Assembly: GCA_963383645.1 (NCBI GenBank)
Contig: OY726558.1
Coordinates: 181,194,134 to 181,258,133 of the forward strand
Direction of reading: 5' to 3'
Length of the DNA: 64,000 nucleotides
Origin: Muscardinus avellanarius
Taxonomy: Eukaryota > Chordata > Mammalia > Rodentia > Gliridae
Positions 9,804 to 23,103 of the stretch are shown here, piece by piece. Each line of letters starts with the position of its first letter. The stretch's first letter is position 1. The position numbers and the translations under genes were made by a program. The notes under the pieces were generated by a model. The model saw nothing but the letters and a program-made list of their open reading frames with translations, did not search any database and was not told the DNA's origin.

Positions 9804-10010
9804 CTTTTTTTTATGGTACTGGGGATGGAACCCAGGGGCATTGTACCTCTGAGCTATACCTCAGCCCTATATTTTATTCTTCATTTTGAAACAGGGTCTC
9901 ACTGAGTTGCGAAAGGCCTCACTAATTAGCTGAAGTTGTCCATGAACCATGATCCTTCTGTCTCAACCTCTCAAATGCTGGGATTACAAGCGTGCATCAC
10001 CAAGCCTTGC
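9804..10010 (-). mobile_element. SINE (older, B1-ID-like), antisense
   Basis: GGTACTGGGGATGGAACCCAG and CTGAGCTATACCTCAGCCC mark the ID-like end with its tRNA-type B box. GGTCTCACTGAGTTGC and GGGATTACAAGCGTGCATC mark the B1-like part. Nearly full length. Confidence 0.9.
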
Positions 10011-10170
10011 TTATAAATATTTTTAAAAAGGTAAAAATAATTAAATGAACATGTACATCATTCTCTCTTTTCATACTTCCTTCTTCCTTACCAAAGAATA
10101 GCCACTATTTTGATTTGTAATTTGTCATTCCCAAGCATCTTTTTAATAGCTAAAATATGTGCGTGTTTTC

Positions 10171-10492
10171 AGAAAGAGAAAGGACATATGTTTCCTCTAA
10201 TATGCCCAAACTAGGGAGCATTGGGGATACCAGAAGGACTCCAGATAATGAAAGGGAAATCTCAGCAAAGTCTGAATGGAAGGATAGGAGAGGAAGAAGG
10301 CTGAACTTGATTAATGAGGGGCTACATCTGAATATATGCAAAAGTATGAATATAGCATGGTTACCCTAGACATTCATTGTTGGGAGGGGGGAAGGGAAAA
10401 TGGGGGTGGGGAGGAGAGGGCACCAAATACAGTTTAAGTATATACCATTTATTTTCAATAAAAATATAAACAAAAATAAAAATAAAATAAAA
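10171..10492 (+). mobile_element. 5'-truncated L1, 3' UTR only
   Basis: Matches the L1 3' end at 39840-40170: GGACATATGTTTCCTCTAATATGCCCAAACTAGGGAGCATT, then a G-rich stretch (10382-10420) and an A-rich tail. It is flanked by AAAATATGTGCGTGTTTT and AAAATATGTGTGTGTTTT, a TSD with one mismatch. Reading frames on both strands here are incidental. Confidence 0.85.
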
Positions 10493-10554
10493 TATGTGTG
10501 TGTTTTTAAAATCTAAAATATGTATAACATTTTCATATGTTATACTACTAGAAA

Positions 10555-10655
10555 GTAAAATTTATGAAGAGCAAAATCTTTGATTGATTTGTTTACTGAT
10601 ACAGTATAAGAATTTTGTACATATTAAGTACTCAGTACGTATTTGTTGAAAATGA
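10555..10655 (+). mobile_element. L2-like 3' end (ancient)
   Basis: GAAGAGCAAAATCTTTGATTGATTTG, then ATTAAGTACTCAGTACGTATTTGTTGAA. This resembles the typical LINE-2 3' end (GTACTCAATAAATATTTGTTGAA type). Confidence 0.55.
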
Positions 10656-11046
10656 TGGAGTTACTGACACTAAAAATTCAAGAATATAATCAAAAGAAAA
10701 ATCTCCATATAAACTATGGTACAATTACATACACAACAGGCCCCACAAGCTATTTTAAAAATTATTACCTGACATACACAAAAAAGTATAGAGAGTGTTA
10801 TGAAAGAAATAATAAATTTGCTTCAGGAATGTAAAGATCAACTATCTGGAAATAAATTTTTTGAGAATGTGCATTAACTATAGAAAACACATTTTTAAAT
10901 ATTCTTGTAGAACACACACAAAAAAAACGATTTGAACAGTAGCAAAAAAATGATAAGGCAAAATTATAAAAAGTCAAATGATCTTAAGTTTAGTTATAAT
11001 AATTTCCCCAGAATTAGAAAATAGGTATCTAAATTTTATGTGGTAA
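10656..11046. other. AT-rich sequence without recognised feature
   Basis: Contains a short 63-codon frame with no recognisable motif. Nothing else is supported. Confidence 0.5.
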
Positions 11047-11265
11047 TTTTTTTTTGTTCTTTTATTTTGGTACTGAGGATGGACCCCTGGGGCATTCTAT
11101 TTCTGAGCTATATCCCTAGCCCTATATTTTATTCTTTGTTTTGAAACAGGGTCTCATTGAGTTGCAAAGGACTTCACTTAATAGCTGAGGCTGGTCGTGA
11201 ACCTGGATCCTTCTCTCTCAGCCTCACAAATGCTGGGATTACAAGCATGCACCACCATGCCTGGC
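11047..11265 (-). mobile_element. SINE (older, B1-ID-like), antisense
   Basis: Poly(T), TTGGTACTGAGGATGGACCCC, TGAGCTATATCCCTAGCCC, then TAGCTGAGGCTGGTCGTGAACC and GCTGGGATTACAAGCATGC. Full length. Confidence 0.9.
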
Positions 11266-12480
11266 TAATGGGGTCATTTAAACAAATCTGTCTCTCTAAG
11301 GAAATTCTAGCCTTTAAATGCAATGAAAAGGCATATGTTCTTTTAGATATTGAAATTTATGCTAAAATATCAGTAGTTAAATTTATGCCACTTTAGCCCA
11401 TAAATCCAACTATAAGCAACAGAACAAATATGATGCCCAGATGTCATTCAGTAGCATGAATGAATTTAGCATACAAAGTCTATGGCATCCTAAATCACTG
11501 TAAGTCTGGGGAACAAATAATTTATGGACAGTTCAGCAGTCATATAAAAGTAAGTTGAGTTCAAAGAGCACCTTACTCTGTGCAGGCAGGATAATTTTAG
11601 GTATATCAAACAGCAAAACAGAAAACAAAATGTGGGAACATTTTTGGTATTCATTATGAGTTTCAATGTCCATTAATTTCAACAGAAAGTAGGATGTCAA
11701 AAGAAAATTTTATTGAATGAAGTTAAAAAAAACAAAGAAGGCATACTCAATACTATTGCAATAGAATAAAAAATACTGTAATATGGGAATAAAATTTAAC
11801 TCAATTTTGAATAACAGGCAGCAGAATTTAAAGTATTTGAGTGAGCTAGTGGTGGCACAACACTAGCGAAAATTAGGCCAAGGGGCCAAGCCATGTTTGT
11901 TTCTTTTTGACACTCAGTTATGTTTAACTCCTTCTCCTACAGAGAACATATGATTAAAAAAAAAGCTTTCTTTCTTGATGGTCACATTTCAAAGATATGG
12001 TTCTCAGGTGCTAGAAAAAATTCTGGGAGAATATTTACACCTCAAAGAGGCTGAGAACAATATAGAATTATACATTTTCTAAAAGAGCATTCTTAGAAAA
12101 GAGAAACCGGGGGCCTAGAATTATAAAGAAATAAGTCTGAACATTACTCAAGCTGAGGAAAAAATTAAGCTTACATTGGTCCATGGTTAGTTCCTTTGTC
12201 TCTGTGAATATATCCAATTAACCACCTTTTTCATATGTTACTACTGTGAAATGCAGGTGGCTGAACCATGATTAATAAGGCAAAATGGTGAAGTCTAACT
12301 TGTACTAGATCGATGTTGCCAGAATTTTCTCTATTACATCTAGAATGTATACATTTTCTTTCTCTTTCTCAACAGTAGTTAGCTTCTCCTATACCATACA
12401 ATCAAAGTTGCAAACATCTATCCAACTTAAATAAAAATACAAATATATACAAATATAGTATTTTATTTATCTGCCCTAAT
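11266..12480. other. Unique-looking AT-rich sequence
   Basis: No supported gene. The 11850-12330 part is somewhat less AT-rich and free of young repeats. Conservation cannot be judged here. Confidence 0.5.
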
Positions 12481-12694
12481 AACCCTTTTTTTTTTATACT
12501 GGGGATTGAATCCAGGGGTTGTCATTCTACATCTGAGCTACATTCCCAGCACTATTTTTTTTTTATTGTGAAATAGGGGCTCCCTAAGTTATTGAGGGTT
12601 GTGCAAAATTGCTGAGGCTGCCTTTAAACTTGGAATTCTCCTGTCTCAGTTTTCCAAGTATGAGATTACAGGCATGAACCATCACACCTGTCCA
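12481..12694 (-). mobile_element. SINE (older, B1-ID-like), antisense
   Basis: Flanked by the TSD CTGCCCTAAT (12471-12480 and 12695-12704). The ID-like part reads ATACTGGGGATTGAATCCAGG. The B1-like part reads GCTGAGGCTGCCTTTAAACTTGG. Confidence 0.9.
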
Positions 12695-12704
12695 CTGCCC
12701 TAAT

Positions 12705-14418
12705 GGTTTTGATTTTGGAGATTTAATTCAATGCATTTAATTGATTATTTTATTGGACTGTCCCCTATCAATGTTTTTTGTACATTGTTTCTCTTAGAAT
12801 GGCATTTCATCTAGTCTCTGCCTTTGAAATGCCATCATGATTCAAAATAAAATTTTATCTATTTCTCTTTTATCCTCCTGAGTATATTATAGTATAATGT
12901 ATTTCCTAAATTTCAATATGTAAGACATATTAATAATTTTCTGTTTGTAAATTTTTTAAAGTCTATTCTTAGTTGAGGGACCTGACATTATTCATCTTTC
13001 TTCACAGCACTTAAACAAATCAGTAGTGAAAGATAAACAAAATAATAAAGTAAAATACAATGCAAAAGCAAACATGAAATTACACAAAATTTGAAAATGA
13101 AATAAATGCCATGAATATAATGTATTATAAAAAGAAATATCAAGAAACATTGGGCTAATAGAAAATAGAGCCGCCAATATGTTAGTTTTTCACTATTTGT
13201 GTAAAAATGATAATTTTCACATTATGTTAGTAATGTTATATTATGGTGCCTTTAACGTATGGAGTTGTAAGTCAATCGTCACTTTAGTTTAAAAACATAA
13301 GCATTAAAGAAAAAATAAGCACCGAATTAAATATACATATATAGCCTCTCATTAATTATTATAAAATTTTCAAATATCTCTTTCTCTGTGTATATGTACC
13401 TAAACCTATATGTATTTATACCAGAAAAAAATATGCATATGTATACACAGAGATAAGTTCTGGGATAAATTATATATAGAATGCTATTTTTAATGTTTTC
13501 TATTTTAATTTATAAAGTTTAATAATAACTGATATTTAAAAAAATTTTCTCTCATTTTAATAACTATTCAGTCTGAAATTGTTCTGTATGTTAAATTTAT
13601 GTTTAGCTTCTTCACTGCACTGTATGCTATAGACTTAGCATTATGTTGTGAATAGCGCTTCTCTTCACTCATGCTTCATTTCAGGTGTTTAAAGGTACAG
13701 ACAACCTAGTAGATAGCTTTTGATTGTTAGTTTTTAGTAATAATAAAAAAAAAGAAATTAGTGATACTTTTTCAATGTTCTTTTCAGCAACACCAATTTT
13801 GGAGGAAAAAACACTGATGTCAGTTTTACATGTGTATGTTTGTCAGAAAACTTTTCTCATATTTTTGAGCTATATAATAATTATACATATCTACATTGCT
13901 TACAAGATGCTAAGAGTTTTACATGCATGCTTTATATTTTCTCACCAGTCTTATGAGCAAATATCTGCATATGTGGATCTCCATATTACTCATGTGACAA
14001 CCAATTCTTTATAAAATTATGCTATTTACTTAAGCTCACACCAAGTAATATGAGACATACCAAATAATTATTTTTTGTTTTAATTTTCAAGCTCATATAC
14101 ATTTTGCTGCTTCTTTAATATATTGCTTACTTCTTTCTTTGAGATTTTCTTTACAGTATTTTAAGTCATTCAAAATTGAAAGCTTAGAAATGAATATAAT
14201 AACATTGATCAAAAATGTTCATCTCTATTCTTCATAGATGTTATTTATTAAATAAACTTATTATAGTATGTCCTTTGGCATGTTTTCAAGTTAATAAATG
14301 AACTAAGGTTAAAGTAATTTATATGATATATTCAATCAGTTTAGTCCTCTATTCACCTGTAATTCAATATTTCCTTTTTAAATTCCCAAGAGGAAGCACA
14401 TTTTAAAAATAAAACTTA
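12705..14418. other. AT-rich sequence without recognised feature
   Basis: No supported gene or repeat. Short frames (for example 96 codons at 13724) have no recognisable domain. Confidence 0.5.
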
Positions 14419-14808
14419 CAGCTGGGGATGATGGTGCACACTTAAATACAGGAGGATCACAGATTTGTAGCCAGCCTCAGCTACTTAGTGAGGCTGTCCT
14501 CAACTTAGTGAAGTCTTGTTTCAAAATAAAGAATAAAAAATAGGGCTGGAGCCGGGCGTGGTGGCACACGCTTGTAATACCCCCGCGCTTGGGAGGTGGA
14601 GACAGGAGTATCATGCAGGTTCGAAGTCAGCCGCACTGGCTAAAGAGACCCTGTTTCCAAATTAAAAGTATAAAATAGGTTTGAGGCTGTAGCTCAGAGG
14701 TAGAAGGGCTTCCAGGAAGCCCAGTACCACCAAAAAAAAAAAAAAAAAATAGGGCTAGAAAAAAATTTGGAGGCAGAATGCCCCAAGGTTCAATCCCTAG
14801 TAACTACA
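14419..14808 (+). mobile_element. SINE (older, B1-ID-like), sense, split by a younger SINE
   Basis: Left part 14419-14550 (GATGATGGTGCACACTTAAA, CCAGCCTCAGCTACTTAGTGAGG). Right part after 14749 (GGCAGAATGCCCCAAGGTTCAATCCC). The young SINE at 14551-14748 interrupts it just before the ID-like segment. Confidence 0.85.
14551..14748 (+). mobile_element. B1-dID-like SINE (young type), nested
   Basis: Begins GCCGGGCGTGGTGGCACACGC. The B box GGTTCGAAGTC is followed by ATAAAATAGGTTTGAGGCTG, TTCCAGGAAGCCCAGTACC and an A17 tail. The TSD is AAAAAATAGGGCTGGA versus AAAAAATAGGGCTAGA. Confidence 0.95.
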
Positions 14809-17714
14809 AAATATCAATAAATAAAATAAAACTTACAAAGAAGAAAATGTGTTTGAAAAATAAAATAAAACTTATTGTGCTTGCCATATGTTAGGCATTA
14901 TGATAGACTGTAAATAATAAACAAAAAGGCACAGATATTGCCTTCTAGTTTCTCATAACCTTCTATAAAATCTAACATCAACCATAATTACTACGATGTT
15001 AAACACCTACTTAATAAGATTATTGGTCCGTAAAGATAATGTCAGAATTAAATATGTTAATGAGGGAAATACCATCTAGTTATACAAAGTCTACACAGAA
15101 TAAATGCTATGACCTAAATGATAAACCATCCATCTGGCATTAAACAATATCTCTATTAGTAATGAATAGAATATATCAACATAATTTAGTATTAATACAT
15201 AATTGTACATGTATTCTAGTTAAATTGCTTGGAAACTGATTAAGCCACACAATTAATGAAATCAGACTCTCAATACCTTTTGGTACAATTGTTGAGTTGT
15301 TGTGCAGCATGTAGGAAGCTTTCAATGCAAGCTCCTGGAAAGTTAACAAAATGGGAAGAAAACCACATCTTGGAATGGGAAGCAATAAAATGATCATTTT
15401 ATTAAAACAGATCAGTGGAATTGTTTTCTCATCATACAATGACTTGTGGAGCCACACTACTAGTACATATGATATTACTATTAGGGAAAATAATTACAAA
15501 CCACAGTTTAAAAGATCACTGGGTGCCACAGATCATTATTATTTAACAGGAAAGGGTGATCCATGTACCTGATGTTTAAGTTTTCAGGAAGAATACCTAT
15601 TTCAAATAGCAGTATGGACAATAATATTCTAGTGGAGAGACTGAAATCAACTCCCATACCACACTTTATAGGAAAAGGTTAGCCTAAAAAAAGATGGGGC
15701 ACACAGTCTCTCCCTATGGTGGTGTCTGCACAGGGAGGGCCTTGGGTACAGCTTTGCATGACAGGACTGTGGATATGAGTCAAATGTGTTGGTCTGTTGG
15801 AGAACTCATGCAGTTTCTGTTAAGCCACCAAAAAAAAAATGGAAGAGGGATGATTTTCTGGCTACAAATTGAAAATTTTGCTCTCATTAAATTGATTTTC
15901 TGTAATGAAAAATCTGTATTTATCTTAATGCTTTCTCATAATCTTTTCTTTGCCACAGGTTTGTGTCTTAAGTGAATTTTTTCCAAGTTTTGTTTATTTT
16001 CTCCATTTTTTAATTTTAAATTTATTCCCTTATTATGATCTAGGAGAGTTAGTTTTAAAAATTTTTAAACCCTTCAATTTTGACATTTTTTTTCTTCTTA
16101 CTTCTGATTATTAAAACCACCTAGGAGTTTTCTCTTTCTCTTAATATCCTGAAAAGAACAGTCATTAGTGAACAAAGCATACTTTTTTTCCAATCTTCAT
16201 GCTTCAGGCTTAGTAGGCATTTGGGGTTTGTGCAAACCAATTATTGATAATAATGTAACAAATGCCCTGTCATTACTTAATGGTACTCTATAAACTTTTT
16301 CCTTAATTCTCCTTACTACATTGAACAGACAACCAAGTCCTTTAATTTTTTCATTAAATGACATTCCACATCAGAGTTCTTCTCAAGAAATGTTAATTGA
16401 ATCCATGGAAAATGTGTCTATAGTAGCAGGAATGAGAGGTAGGCATGAGTTACCAACCTCTCAAAAGTTGATCTGGCTTCCATCACAGCTAAGTGCGACA
16501 CTTGCCAAAAATAAAAGCCAAAGCTAAGGATGAGCCAGTTATTTAGAGGTGTGATAATTACATTTTATTTCTTGTATCATTATAAAGATAGAGCTTTCTC
16601 TGCCTTAGACTAAGTACCACTTATTATGGAAATTAATTCCTTTTATTGTCCACAGCATCTCTGCCAGTACTGTCATATATGGATTAACTGGATGTCGTGC
16701 TCATCACTAGTTATTTATGCTATGGATATGCTTCAGATATTTTTATATGAAAATATAAAGAATAATGGAGAAATGGTACCACACCTAGGAGCTCCATAGT
16801 CTTAATTATGCATGCTCACTCCAGCTGAATATACAGAACTGCAATAGGTTTGAGGAACATAGAAATACTATGACTGGAAGAATCCACCCTCTAAAGCTGG
16901 TGTGTTTCTTTTAAAATGCAGTATGTCCTCGGATCAGAAACTCATATAGTTCATATTTCTTAAAATTATCAGAATATAATAATTTTTAATTATTAATTAT
17001 TAGAATTTTCTTAGAACAGGAGTAGAATTGCGGTAATTAGTAAAGGGTAATGTTTCTAAATTTGGTAAAATTTTTTCTTTCCAGGAGTTTTGGGCTCAAA
17101 TTATTTAGAATGTTTAATTTTATAGGATAATAATTTTTGTTAGAATATATATATATATGTAAATTTCCTCAACAAATAAGATATGATGTAAATAAGTGAT
17201 ATAGACTTATTGCAAATCATATATCTCATGGAGGATAGAAAACAAAAAAAGAATAAGAAAAGGAAATGCAGAAGGAGAAAGGAAAGAAAAATAATAATGC
17301 TCATATGAAGTATAGCATCATTTACATGTAATATTATTCATCATTTATAACATGTGTATATATTTGTGCATATATACATGTTTTATTTTTATCTTTCTAC
17401 TCTTTTATATGCAGTTCTTTATATAAGTGATAATAAAAGAATTTATAAGATATACAAATTAAGTAAGATATTACATTAAAATATAAAATATGGATTCTGT
17501 ATACATTGGAAAAGAAATAGCATCACAATAATGTAGTTAAAGAGAAGAATGAAAATTATACATTTTACATTGGAAAAAAGAGATTGTCTATTTTTGCTTA
17601 ATAAATTGTTGCATTGTTTCAATCAGAGAAGGTGCTGTTATGATCAGCATTTCTGGATATTTGATATATAAATATACTGAGACTCCCAAATATTCTTTGT
17701 TAGATTTGCATCTC
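14809..17714. other. Long AT-rich interval without recognised feature
   Basis: About 2.9 kb with no identified repeat except short TA runs near 17142-17158. Frames at 15176-15975 and 16321-16527 have no recognisable domains. It is one of the longest repeat-free stretches in the window. Confidence 0.5.
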
Positions 17715-18060
17715 TGTGATCAAAATATATGCTGGGAACAACATAAAGGAGTGATGGGTTTTTTGGACTCATAGTTTCAGAGGTTCAGTCCATGGTAGGC
17801 TGGCTTCAAGGCAGAAACATCATGGCATAAGGGTATGGTGGAGAAAAGCTACTTAGCTTATGGTAGCTTAAAAGCAGCGAGTGTGAGAGCAAAAGAGAGA
17901 GAGGGAAAAAAGAAGGTAAACCCATCCAGGCTTACTACTAATGATTTACTTCCTCTAATCAGGTCCCACCTCCCAAGCCCATCCAGCTTTCAATGACTGA
18001 GATAAGAGTCATTCAATCTTATAATCCACTCTTGGTCTAAAAGCCTTACTTGTGAACCTC
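17715..18060 (+). mobile_element. Interspersed repeat, second copy (hAT-like?)
   Basis: Same family as 6553-6910: CTCATAGTTTCAGAGGTTCAGTCCATGG, GGCTGGCTTCAAGGCAGAAACATCATGGC, and ACTTCCTCTAATCAGGTCCCACCTCC. An antisense SINE follows immediately. Confidence 0.5.
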
Positions 18061-18061
18061 T

Positions 18062-18274
18062 CTTTTTTTTTTTTTTTTTTTTTTTGGTAGTGGTACTGGG
18101 GTTCCTGGAGCTCTTCTACCTCTGGGCTACACTCCCAGACCTATTTTATACTTTTTATATTTGGAAGCAGGGTCTCTTAAGCCAGTGGGGCTGGCTTTGG
18201 CTTCGAACCAGTGCGATCCTCCTGTCTCTGCCTACCAAGGGCAGGGATTAAAAGCGTGCTCCACCATGCCCAGC
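18062..18274 (-). mobile_element. B1-dID-like SINE, antisense
   Basis: Poly(T), GTACTGGGGTTCCTGGAGC, GGGCTACACTCCCAGACC, then GGGTCTCTTAAGCCAG. It ends CTCCACCATGCCCAGC. Moderately mutated. Confidence 0.9.
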
Positions 18275-18389
18275 TTGGGAATCTTGTTTCTAAGTCATAA
18301 GCTTTGAGGGATATTCTCCTATCTATGTGCTTTGATATACTTGCCTTTTTTGGTTAAACACTACCAAATAAAATACTAGCTTAGTATTT

Positions 18390-18806
18390 TTTATAGTTAG
18401 ATATAAAATGTTTTCTAGGGAGCTCATCTATTAGGGTTTGTGGCTGATATAATTGAGTCAACAGGGTTATAATCCCAGAAGAGATAAATCCATTGTAATG
18501 AGTTTACTTAGGTGGCACCTGGTAGGCCTATAGGGTATGGCTAGAAGAGGTGGTCCCTGGGGATGTAGCCTTGGAGGTTAATATGGTTCTTCTTCCCATG
18601 GATCTCTCCTGCTTCTGATCTCCATCATGTCAGAGCACACACAAGCCCATGTTTTCTTCCTTTCTCTGTTTTCTGACTCCATATTCTGAGATTCATGGTC
18701 CCTAGCCTCACATAGACTGAGCCTAAAACTAAGAAAAAAAAATTTCTTTCCTTTGAGTTACATGTTCAATCTTTAGATTATAGCTGCAAGAATACAGATG
18801 GATACA
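18390..18806 (+). mobile_element. Solo MaLR-type LTR
   Basis: Same LTR family as the pair at 48694-49099 and 50922-51403. Shared blocks are TAGTTAGATA, TTGATATAATTGAGTC-like, GGTGGTCCCTGGGGA, TCTGATCTCCATCATGT, CCTCACATAGACTGAGCC and TTAGATTATAGCTGCAAGAAT. No second LTR is nearby. Confidence 0.75.
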
Positions 18807-18829
18807 GTATTTTACTGAAGTACTTTTTG

Positions 18830-18832
<3 letters not shown>

Positions 18833-18868
<36 letters not shown>
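18833..18868. repeat. (TA)n microsatellite
   Basis: About 18 TA units just downstream of the solo LTR. Confidence 0.95.
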
Positions 18869-18869
<1 letters not shown>

Positions 18870-19924
18870 CTGAGCTGCCTGTTTATTAATGACATATCAT
18901 TTGTCTTTAATCATTGTATATAATAAAGTATATGTATCATACATAATTTATACCATTCATCATACAAGAATGTGTGGTGCATTCACTATGTGTCAAATCA
19001 AAATCTGGGTTCTAGGACTTTAAATCTAAAGAAGACAATGTTTAATGTTGAATAAATGATACAGTAAGCACAAATTTAGAATAAGTCAAATGAGAGCATA
19101 TAAAATGTACAACAAACTGTGTCTCCTTCAATACAAAAAGTTTTGCCAAGTAAATATTAAATAAATTAGAATTTAAAAAGTCCATGACTATTCATGAAAA
19201 TAGCAGCCCTAAAAGAAAGAAATATGCCATCTTTGTAGCACAGTCATGTGGAAACATATTATAAGGAAGGAATCAAGGAAAAGGTTTACTTTTATAAGGA
19301 AGGAAGTGAAAAAAATTCTAAACCATTTTTTCTTCTTTTTTGTAGTGATGATAATGGAATCCAGAGATTTATACTTTTCCGTCAAGTCCCTTACTACTGA
19401 AAAATATCCCAAGCCTTAAGCTACTTTAATTAATTATTAAATTTGATCATATTTGTGAATACGTATCTAAAATATCAGATATTTAATAGGAAAGTATATC
19501 AAAAATTCATATCTGAAACTACAGTATAATGGACAAGAGATATTGCAGCCACCTACCCAGGTTATTAAGCAGTCTAGACCAATTTGTAGGCCATAGGGAT
19601 AGAGAAGAGTTGATTTAATTTGAAGATCTTAAAGAGGGATGATCTGCAGTTAATATGGAATAAATGTGAATGAGAAATGAAAACTAATATCCTGTATTTT
19701 TACTTGGTTACCAAGAATGATGGTAGTGGCTTATACAAAAATGGAAGAGCAGTTGTAAACAATGTAAGTTTATTTTATACATGTTGAAAGTACAAATGCA
19801 TTTGAGACATTCATATGCATGAAGTTAAATATATGATTTTAGGTGTTTAAAAATTTAGAGCAAATATATTGATGGGATACTCACCTATGTAAGTTACTAA
19901 AGTTATGAGAGATAATAAAATCAT
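18869..19924. other. AT-rich sequence without recognised feature
   Basis: Contains a short segment at 19320-19415 that resembles the ID-like end of an old antisense SINE (GATAATGGAATCCAGAG, CCCTTACTACTGAAAAATATCCC). Otherwise nothing is supported. Confidence 0.45.
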
Positions 19925-20475
19925 TGTGTTAGGGTAAATATGTTTTTCAAAGAAGATTCATAGATGGAGATGATTAGCATGTGGGTCAGAAAATCAAGCT
20001 GAGGACACCCAGCCTGACTGTAGGAAGCACCTTTCAATAGGCTGTGGGCCCATATGGATCAAAAAGTGGAAAGGAAATGTGCTTGTGCATAGATGCACAC
20101 AGGAACATGCAAATACACTCAGGAATGCACTCAGGCATGCTCACACCTGAGTGCAGGACTGTGCTACCATCATCCATAGATGTCAGACTGTAAATTATTG
20201 AAGTGTGTGGGCTTTGAATACACATTTCCACTAGCAACTCTGCAGGGGGCCTTAGGGCCTACAGCTTCAGTCTGGGTCTGTATCATTTTTCTCTCCAGTT
20301 CCAAGAATTTCAGCTCATTTGTTTGAGTATGTATTCATTACTCTAGCTCTCTAGTCTGCAGAAGACTCTGAGAGACTATCCAGTCTCAGGCCATGTAAAC
20401 CAAACTAATAAATTTCCTCTCATGATGACATATATATGCTCTATTGGCTCCAATCCTCTGGGAAAAACTAAGTAA
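19925..20475 (+). mobile_element. Ancient MLT1-type MaLR LTR
   Basis: TGTGGGTCAGAAAATC and CAATAGGCTGTGGGCCCATATGGATCAAAAAG are followed by AACTAATAAATTTCCTCTCATGATGACATATATATGC and CTATTGGCTCC. These match the known order of MLT1 LTRs, including the polyadenylation region. Confidence 0.7.
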
Positions 20476-21524
20476 TATATAATATAAACTGGTTAATATT
20501 CTAAATCAGAAGTCAACAATTTGGTCAGTGGATGCTAAGTTATATTACAATTAGAGAGGAGAAATAAGTTCTAGTGTTCTACTATAGAACAGAATGACTA
20601 ATTGAAAATTTAGGTTATATCTCCCAAAAGCATAGAAAGAATGTTTGGTTTTGTTTTTATCACAATGAAACAATGAATGTTAAAACTGATTGATATGTTC
20701 ACCCTGATTTGAATATTATACAAAATATTCATTTACTTAATCCTCCATAAATACATATACTGTTGAGTGTCAATTAAAAAAAAGAAAAATACTTTGATTT
20801 TATTTCTTTGCTGTATAAATTCAGTTTTTTCAGCCTCTGTCCTAGTCACCACTTTCAAATAATAAACTAATTATTATCTGTAACTTGGCATTTCTTCTCC
20901 AGGCAAAGGTTCTGAACTGCTTAGTCACCTTTGCTTTACTGAAATGTTTATATTAATATGTTAGAGAAATACAATCCTTATTATCTAGTACATTTATTCT
21001 AAATGCACGTGGACACATAAATGAAATAGTAAGATCAGGGGTTACAAAGACTGACTGAAACAAAAAAGAACCACTCTGATTCCTGAATGGTCGTAATGTC
21101 TGCCTTATTAGATCAGCACTTTCACTTTTCTCATCAAAACCTTTCAGAAGATTGAAAACAGCATCTTTAGCTTAGTTACAGGTGGAGAATTTTTGGGTTG
21201 ATAGACTTCCATGGAAATACAAAAACACTTTTGTCAAATTTGCATGGAATTTTAAACTTGCAATCGACACTTCTATAAAAACACTTGACTTCAAATTTTA
21301 ACATTGATGAAAGTATAAAAACAAGAATGATATCGCATGTGCTCTTCTCAATTACATGACCTAACTCTTAAATAAGAGATATTATTTGCTAATAAAAATT
21401 TTAAATGTGCAATCCTTTTTTGTCTTGGCTTTGGATTTTTACATAAATGGTCCATTTTATAACAATGATGAAAAAGTTACTTGGTCATTAAGTCAAACTT
21501 AAAATTGCTTTCTATGTTTTTGTT
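20476..21524. other. AT-rich sequence without recognised feature
   Basis: No supported gene or named repeat. Confidence 0.5.
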
Positions 21525-21660
21525 TTAAAATTTTTATCGGTGCATTGTAGTCATACATCTTAATGGGGAACAAAATGGTGGAGGCATACATGCACACATC
21601 ACCCAATTAGTCCTTACTCTATTCCCACCCCATTTTCTCCCCATCCCTTCTTCACCACAG
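21525..21660 (-). mobile_element. 5'-truncated L1 3' end, antisense
   Basis: TTTTTATCGGTGCATTGTAGTCATACATC, GGCATACATGCACACATCACCC and CCCACCCCATTTTCTCCCCATCCC match the L1 3' UTR at 2940-3075 in the same orientation. Only the last ~140 bp are present. Confidence 0.85.
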
Positions 21661-22839
21661 TTATAGACAATGAATCTCCATCTTTAAATCTCAGGATCAT
21701 TCATCTAAGATATGATATTAGTTGGATATTACAGGAAATATAGGCTTTGAAAACTGATCATATTATAACTTTAAACTATTTAATGTGTGTCTAAAATTAG
21801 TCGAGAAATAAAACTAGTGGGATGAAATTTTAGATTTAGACAGGTTTCAATTCAAATGTATGCCCTACAACTGTGGGGGAGCTAATGATTATTTTGAAGT
21901 TTTGTTTCATTAAAACAGGCACATTTTCACTGTGGTAAAACCCTTTACCAGGCATTCAGTGAAAACTGAGTTAAAGGTGTCTTGGTTAAAACAAGTTCTC
22001 ATTAAAATCATTGGCTGCCATCACAATGCTAATAAAGATAAAATAGTCATTTTGATACTTTTACTTCTATAATTAAATTTTATAACATGAGAAAATTTTG
22101 TTACTCACTTTTTATTTGCTTCCTGTCTTGGCTTTATTCAGCATCAAGTAAATAATTTATAAAGAAGCATTTATGTAACTGTAAAAGTACATTGCAAGTT
22201 CTTTGTAGACATGTGGATACAGTTCATTTAAATAACCAATTACTATCTTTCCATTCACCCTTGAAACTTACTTGCTTCTAATTATTTCTTTGAACTGACA
22301 GTCACCAAATGAACAGTGTTTTTTTTTATCATACATCTCAAAGGGACATTTTAAAATCTTCAACTCCTTGACTTCTCAGCAGTATAGAATAAAGATAACC
22401 ATTCTCATCTTGTTTTTAATTTTTTGTTACTGTCGAAAACATACAACAGTTGTTTAAGTATTTCTTATGATTTCAAAGTAAAATGTTCCTTGCACTCATG
22501 CTCTGGATACATCCAAATTCAGATATTTATCACTGGGAATATGGCCTTTGGGACTGTATATGTCTCTTACTCCTTCCACTTGATTTCTCCCTGCTTCCTT
22601 TCATCATACCCTAAGGATGTTTAGCCCCAGCTCCTCCTTCACAGCCAGCATAAAAAGAACCATGAGCCATGTATACATGCACTGAAATATTCAGAATTGA
22701 AAGAAAATCAATTTTTCTTCCTCTTAGTTGTGTGTGTGTGTCAGGTGTTGTACTGCAGAACTGAGAATGTTGACTCAAACAGTATATAATACAGTACTAA
22801 GTATAGACACAATGTTATACAGTGGATCTCTAATTTTTT
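21661..22839. other. AT-rich sequence without recognised feature
   Basis: No supported gene. A short TG run is present at 22728-22741. Confidence 0.5.
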
Positions 22840-23103
22840 TATCTTGCTTTACTGAATTCATAATCATTGTTTTACAATTCCCCATTTCCCTGTCCCTTCT
22901 AACTCCTGCATTTATGATTCTACTTCCTACATCTATGAGTTTGACTACATACCTTTATATATATATAAAGGAAATTATGGAATATTTTTAACAGATAACA
23001 AATCTGTAATAGGTTTGTTTTACTTAATGAAAAATGCTCAAGTTTTATTTATGCTTATGCATATGAAAAAATTTCATTTTTTATTGGTGAATAATAATTA
23101 TGT

